Below, piece by piece: positions 58,638 through 64,000 of a stretch of 64,000 nt of DNA. Within the stretch, counting starts at the first letter, position 1; every line of letters starts with the position of its first letter. Both the position numbers and the translations under genes were made by a program. This stretch comes from Zanthoxylum bungeanum (lineage: Eukaryota; Streptophyta; Magnoliopsida; Sapindales; Rutaceae). The notes below the pieces were generated by a model that was given only the letters and a program-made list of their open reading frames with translations, had not been told where the DNA came from and made no database searches. The stretch covers positions 1-64,000 of the forward strand of contig SKCR01007781.1 in assembly GCA_019454045.1 (NCBI GenBank), in the 5' to 3' direction.

Positions 58638-60749
58638 TGTTGGACAAAATGACCCATAGCGTCACTATTTGCACAGAACATTGTGTTGCTGTGGCAAATT
58701 AACTATGTAACAAGGAAATTGCACTCTCGTCATTTGTGATTAGATCACCATAGATATATAAATGAAGAGAGGTCCCTATGATTAGTTCCTAGATTGAGAT
58801 GATATGAGACAGTATCAGTCCACGAAGGATTAATCATTAAATATCCCTAGCCGTAGTATTATCGAGACTGGACATCGATAATGCGGAATAGGCTAGTATT
58901 GCACTTGTGCGCGTTGTGAGGGCACAACGACATAGTTCTCATATATATAAGTATTGGATACTTATGCAAGTGCGATAGGAGGTCGTGTTTCACCGATGGT
59001 ACGGGAAACAGCTTCGCTCTGGATAGACCCCTCGGAATCCCATTGGTATTATGACTATGTGTCTATGGGAGGCCGAAATCAAGGTAGGTGTGTATAGTCT
59101 TAACCTGAGACTTACATCGCTAATCTTACGACAATCGATATACTTTAGTCTTGAGGTCGTCTAGGACTGTAACCGGTTCTGTGTACGCCATGCCGGGTAT
59201 TATAGAGAATCGTAGTGTATTGGATGTGATGTCAAGACGGAAGTGTCACTCCAGTCATAATGGAGATGATGTCACGCAGGATACGGTATTAGTGCTCTTA
59301 TAAGTGATGCGCATCCAATCGTGATATTATGACCAGGTCATGAATATCCGATTATAGAGACTAGTTACCAGACATCCGATATGTGTTTCGGACGGGGCAG
59401 ACACTTATCCAGCCCCAGCCCTAGCACGTGATTATCCGATACTGGGCCGATATACACAATACTACGGTATACTACGCTTGATACAGATCTTAATATTCTT
59501 ATGAGAATATATATCCGGAGAATTGGAAGACTTGGTGCTTTCTAGGAGTCGACCTTGTCTCGTAAATCGGTAGAACGTAGTACTTGGTACGTACGTGATT
59601 CGGATACACCGACGACCGTATTTACTGCCAACATATCCGGGGATCTCATGGGTCGCTTCCCAAAGATTCACCGATGACGTATGACTCGCACTTATATTAA
59701 TCTGGGATTAATATGATGAGAGAGAGAATTAATCTGGGATTAATTTCGGAGACATTTTATCTAGGATAAAATATCAATTGAAGAGAGAGAAACATTGATT
59801 TGGAATTAATCGAGGAATTAATATATTTGATATATTAAACGAAATTAGATTTCGACGCGGAATAAAATTAGATTTTATTTCGGGCGAGCGAATTAATTTA
59901 GAATTAATTCGTTAGCGACGTGAATAATAATTCCGCTAGGCGCAATTATTTAATTCTCGTCGCGACGGAAATTAGTTAATTCGGAATTAGCGAATTTGGG
60001 CCCGAAAGTGTTTGCGGACACATTCGTATTTTGAAACGGGTGGAATCCGCAAATCACATCGCGATATCTCATTACTTGACACGAATAGGTGATGGATGTA
60101 TCTAGACACATTTGAGGGATGATACATTGTCTCTATTCTCTATGTGAGGTAATGATGGCAAATCATGAATTTTCCTTTGGAGGGAAAACCTTTCACGGTT
60201 TTTGAAGGGTTTTTAATTAAAAATATTCATTTTGTATTTGATACATCATTGCTTTTCATTTTGGTCCTCTCACGTTTTTTAGAAAAATAAGAAGGGAAAA
60301 AGAAAATGAAAATGCAGACTCTCTCCTCTTCTTCTTCTCCCCTCTCTCACGACATTTTCTGGTTTTGCAAAGGCAGTGAACTGCCGAACAAGATAAAAGA
60401 AAATGGAGGGAAGCAAGTGAGTTTTGTGGCAAAACAAGAGTGCTAGCACACTCCGGGTTCAATGCGAAGGTGATAAGGGAAGTATACCCATGGGCAAGAA
60501 ACGTTTTGATGAAGCTTGGAGCTCGTTTTTCTTGATCAAAATGGAGCAAAACAGAGCACAAAACCGAATCTGCAGCAGTGGGCGCACTTGACAGTGAACT
60601 GCCGTGAGCAGTGGCAGTGGGCAGTGAGTTCGTTTTTGTTGCCAAATCGCATCTCCACCGCTCGATGTAAGTATTCCGCACTTAAATCGTTGTATTCGCT
60701 TATGATTCATGCTTGAGTTTTGATCTTGGGACCTCTAGAAACTCTAACA
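58638..60749 (+). repeat. 5' LTR of A5
   Basis: 2112 bases, TGTTGGACAAAATGACC...AACTCTAACA. Palindrome chain at 59695-60000. In it the unit AATAAAAT/TAG/ATTTTATT (59861-59879) has lost one base from each arm relative to A2. The U5 part has clustered CAGTG motifs and GGCAGT/GA/ACTGCC (60372-60385). Confidence 0.88.
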
Positions 60750-60763
60750 ATGGCATCAAGAGC
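60750..60763 (+). promoter_or_regulatory. Variant primer binding site of A5
   Basis: ATGGCATCAAGAGC, the same T to C change and extra A as in A4. Confidence 0.7.
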
Positions 60764-62758
60764 TTGGGTTAAAAGCATGAAAAATGTTAGGGCTAAAATT
60801 TGGGCAAACTTGAATTTGAGCATGATAAATGAAATTGGATGGATTTGTATGCTTAATTGTGTTTGTATTGAAGATTGATTATGTCAATTTGAAGAAAATA
60901 TGATTGGATCAATTTTTCCCCAAATTGCTACCTTGGCCGAAAATTGATATTGATTTTATGTCTTGGGATTTTTGATTTTTGACAATTGGAAGTGTTGGAA
61001 ATCATTCGGGATGATGATTTAACGTCAATTGCGGAATCAATTGGATTGAATTCGATTTGGACGAAAAATCCCCAAATTGCCAAGTATGTCATGAAACTTT
61101 AAATTGGGTAAAATTGATTTAAGCATGCAATTATGAAATTGGATGATTAAGTATGCTTAATACATGTTTAATTGATGATTGGTTGGATCAATTTGATTAA
61201 AAATATTGTTGGAACAAATTTTCCCAATTTTCAAGTATGTCATGAAACTTGAAATAGGGTAAAATTGATTTAAGCATGCAATTATGAAATTGGATGATAA
61301 AGTATGCTTGAATGTATTTTAATTGATGATTGGTTGGATCAATTTGATCAAATTTGGTTTGGAACAAATTTGCCCAAAATCTTATCTTGGCCGAGAGTTA
61401 TGCCCCTTTGTGTTCTTGGTGAATTTTGATTTTTTTGAAACATTGGATGTGTTGAAAATCATTAGGGTATATTGATTTAATGTCGAATTGGGTTAATTGG
61501 ATTGAAACAAATCGGACATGTAATTAACCTTATTGCCAAGAATAAAGTAAAGTGAGCATGTAATGGGTTGATTTTAATCTTAATGTGTTGGACATGTGAT
61601 GATGAAATTGAGTATGATTAATTGGACTAATTTAGTGTTTTGGAAATGTTGATTTAGTTGATTAATCATGTAATGCACTTTAAGTAATTAAATTGTTAAA
61701 TTGGATTTATGTAATTTAATTATTTGAGGCCTTAAATTGGATTTGGGCTTCTAATGTTGTAATTGGGCCTATTGGGCTTGATTTTATCAAGTTGGGTTTG
61801 GGGCAAATGGATTGGATCCAATTGGGCCCAAAACCTTAACCATAAAGCCCAAATGCAACTAATGGACCTTTGTAATTTAATTGGGCCTAATGGGCCAAAA
61901 TTAATTTAAAGGCTTATGGGGTAAATCCCGGATTGGACTTTGGTTGCGGATTTGACCCGAGTTGACCAAAAGACCACGCCTTAAGAAATTAATTAAAAGC
62001 CCATTAGACTTTAATTAAATTAATATTGGATATTAATCGGGCTTTGAGACCCGTAACGATTAAATTTGGAATTTAAGTCGAAAAAGGTTTATTAATAAAG
62101 TGTGATATTATTTAAGTTGGATTAAATAGTGAATTAGAATTAAATACAAATTGAATTGGATTTAATTGTGTAGTTTAATTTAATTCGGGAATTCGTACTT
62201 TAAGTACTTATCCGCAAAAACGAGTTTGACTCGAACAAAATCAAATCGTTGTTTGAACATTGGATGATCACATAATTATCAGATTAATTAATTTGATTAG
62301 ATTGATTGATAGCATGCTTATATGAGTGAATACCTGTGTGATGTGTTGTGATCATGATAATGTATATCGGATGGATATTAGATGGGTTGGGCGATTTTGG
62401 AAATTGTAATAAATTTGATTTATTAAATTGGACCTGCGTGTCCAGCCTTATCTCCTATTTCTTTGTATTCTCTTCTCACCTATTCCCCTCCATGTAAAAG
62501 AGGTTTCTTTAGAAGTGTAGTGTAACGGGTAGAAGTAATACAAGTGCTAGCGGGAGAGAGAAAGTGAGAGATTTGATCTAGGATCAATGTAAAATATCCA
62601 TCCGCATATCATTATTATTTTATTTCATACTCGCTTTATTATGTGTTTAGAATGCATGCTTAAGGGTGTATGATGATGAGACCTTAACAAAGATAATTAA
62701 TTGGTAGCCAATTTGCACGCGAAAAACCCTCGTTAAATATCATGCGTTTTTCCTTCCA
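60764..62758 (+). other. A5 leader
   Basis: Non-coding. Contains a local duplication of about 155 bases (copies near 61075-61230 and 61230-61385, TCAAGTATGTCATGAAACTT in the second and a near-identical text in the first) not present in A4. The remainder is collinear with 35333-36960. Confidence 0.65.
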
Positions 62759-63007
62759 TTGAGTGATTCTTACTCAAGATCCGAGATTGGCAGGGGTTGT
62801 TGGCCAAAGTCAAGCCCTTGTCCATCAAAGATGTGTTTTAATCACGAGGCTTTGTTCCATATCGGTGTCGTGTCCAAGTTGTGGTTTGTTGGCCAAAGTC
62901 AAGACCACTTCTTGTCCATTGACATTGATTACGAAGCTTCCATGTCAATGGGTCCGCGCTTGACTGGGATCATTAGGTTTGTTGTGCCAAAGCCAAGGCC
63001 TAGTTGA
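62759..63007 (-). pseudogene. Antisense ORF block, A5 copy, frameshifted
   Basis: On the minus strand LGFGTTN and IPVKRGP can be read, after which frameshifts break the match to 28549-28893. The plus strand has an 82-codon frame over the same bases, a reminder that both strands are low in stops here. Confidence 0.35.
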
Positions 63008-64000
63008 TTCAGAGGAAAAAGGTTAGGGTATACATTCGATGTATAGGCATATATAAGATATATGTTTGGGACTTGGATGTCCACCTACTGGATCTAGGAG
63101 TTGGATGAGATCCAATTGATCTTCGAGATCTACCTAGTTAATTATCATACAATTTGTTGGCCAAAGTCAAGATTGTGTGATATTTAACGGGATCCTAGCC
63201 CACTAGGAAACACGGTTTCCCGAGTACTCGACAGAGGGTTAGAGGCTCGACGAAAAATAGTGGGAGGCAAGTATTGAATTCGCAACATTCGTTCGAATAC
63301 TCGCTAACACGCTCATTTTATTTTATTTCGTCATTAGATTAAATGTTAGTTAGACTAATATTTAAATTGTTGTTTTAATAAACAGTTGGACTGTATTATA
63401 CTTGATTATATATAATTGGATTATATTAATCAATATATTTGAATTAATTAATTTCAGTTTACATTTGATTTTATAATTGGATTATAGTAATCAATGTAAT
63501 TGAGGTTAATTAATTTGGATTATATTTGATTATATAGTTGGACTATTATAATCATTATAATATATAAAGTACCACTTATCGTTGATTAAATAGTTGGACT
63601 ATTGTAATCAAGATAAAATTGAAAAGTTGAATATTTAAAATATAATCTAGGATTAAAATATTTTAAATGATTTAATTTTCATATTGGGAATAAATAATAA
63701 GTTACTTTATTTGATAAAATAACTTATTATACCTTAAGCCCAAAATTAAGCAATATAAGTAGAGCATAAAATCTTTGGAAGATTCATGTAATGATGACTT
63801 TAATGCTTAATTTAATATACTTGTCATAAATCTAATTTTGGATTTAAGAAGTATTAAAATTGCAATTTATAATTCTTGGAGAATTAATTGACTAATTATA
63901 TAAAGTCAAAGTTTGCAATTGGGCATGTAGCACGAGGTGCACATTCCTTTCAATATTCTAAAAAAAAACCCAAGGCTTGGCCTAAGGTTCCTAAAATATT
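63008..64000 (+). other. A5 internal spacer with palindrome array
   Basis: Conserved block with CCCACTAGGAAACACGG (63199), palindrome array 63340-63620 (TTAGT/TAG/ACTAA, CAGT/TGG/ACTG, ATAGT/TGG/ACTAT, AATAGT/TGG/ACTATT), then gag-tail relic text to the window end. Confidence 0.7.

Larger units (their letters stand above)
58638..64000 (+). mobile_element. Family A element A5, cut by window end
   Basis: 5' LTR, variant primer site, leader, antisense-ORF block, palindrome array and gag-tail text (GGCTTGGCCTAAGG at the very end). The 5' flank is CCAAT (58633-58637), so CCAAT is expected after its 3' LTR outside the window. Confidence 0.85.

Noticed and set aside
60256..60681. 141-codon minus-strand ORF
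   Set aside because: Same LTR region in A5, not conserved as protein; reflects T/C-rich and CAGTG-rich DNA.

Overview
The window is plant nuclear DNA and consists almost entirely of nested, decaying LTR retrotransposons. I found no intact host gene, tRNA, rRNA or CRISPR array. The plant assignment rests on Ty1/copia elements with BARE/Angela-type integrase, RT and RNase H motifs and an initiator-Met primer site, Ty3/gypsy elements of Athila, chromovirus and Tat type, and a CACTA transposon. The composition suggests a repeat-rich, possibly pericentromeric region of an angiosperm; the species cannot be named from this sequence.

Two copia families dominate. Family A has a ~2.05-2.1 kb LTR that starts TGTTGGACAA and ends CCAACA. 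It occurs at 1-4894 (3' half), 4895-11225 (3' part), 31290-45222 (complete, perfect TTATG target duplication), 58638-64000 (5' half, cut by the window end) and, on the minus strand, as a deletion derivative at 49754-53383 (TCACA duplication). Its pol region can still be read as integrase, RT and RNase H, but all copies carry the same lesions, so the family seems to have spread as a non-autonomous element. Family B has a ~2.3 kb LTR starting TGTTAGGG/TGTTAAGG. One complete copy spans 19473-49669 and is chimeric: a leader, then a family-A-like block (28188-30965), then a separate BARE-like integrase/RT/RNase H.

Nesting runs at least four levels. A chromovirus-like LTR (18591-19472, continued at 49675-49748 and 53389-54581) holds B. 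B holds a gag-only Athila-type element (21044-26756, GGAAG duplication) in its 5' LTR and the complete A element in its integrase. That A element holds two oppositely oriented gypsy solo LTRs (32684-34669 and 41014-42944). Left of this complex are two nested A elements, a family B LTR fragment and a 3.6 kb chromovirus 3' LTR. To the right are a CACTA element inside another LTR relic, a long inverted repeat, a Tat-like gypsy 5' end and the last A element.

The most unusual signal is structural. The A and B LTRs and the A internal region carry chains of short palindromes with different arms but nearly the same spacer (TGG, TAG, TCG, TTG, CGG). In at least two places the arms differ between copies in a pairing-preserving way. 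The B leader has four copies of a 16-base core (AACGYGCYAAAGYTGT), each between its own inverted arms. Two gypsy LTR families have palindrome or G-box arrays just upstream of their TATA boxes.
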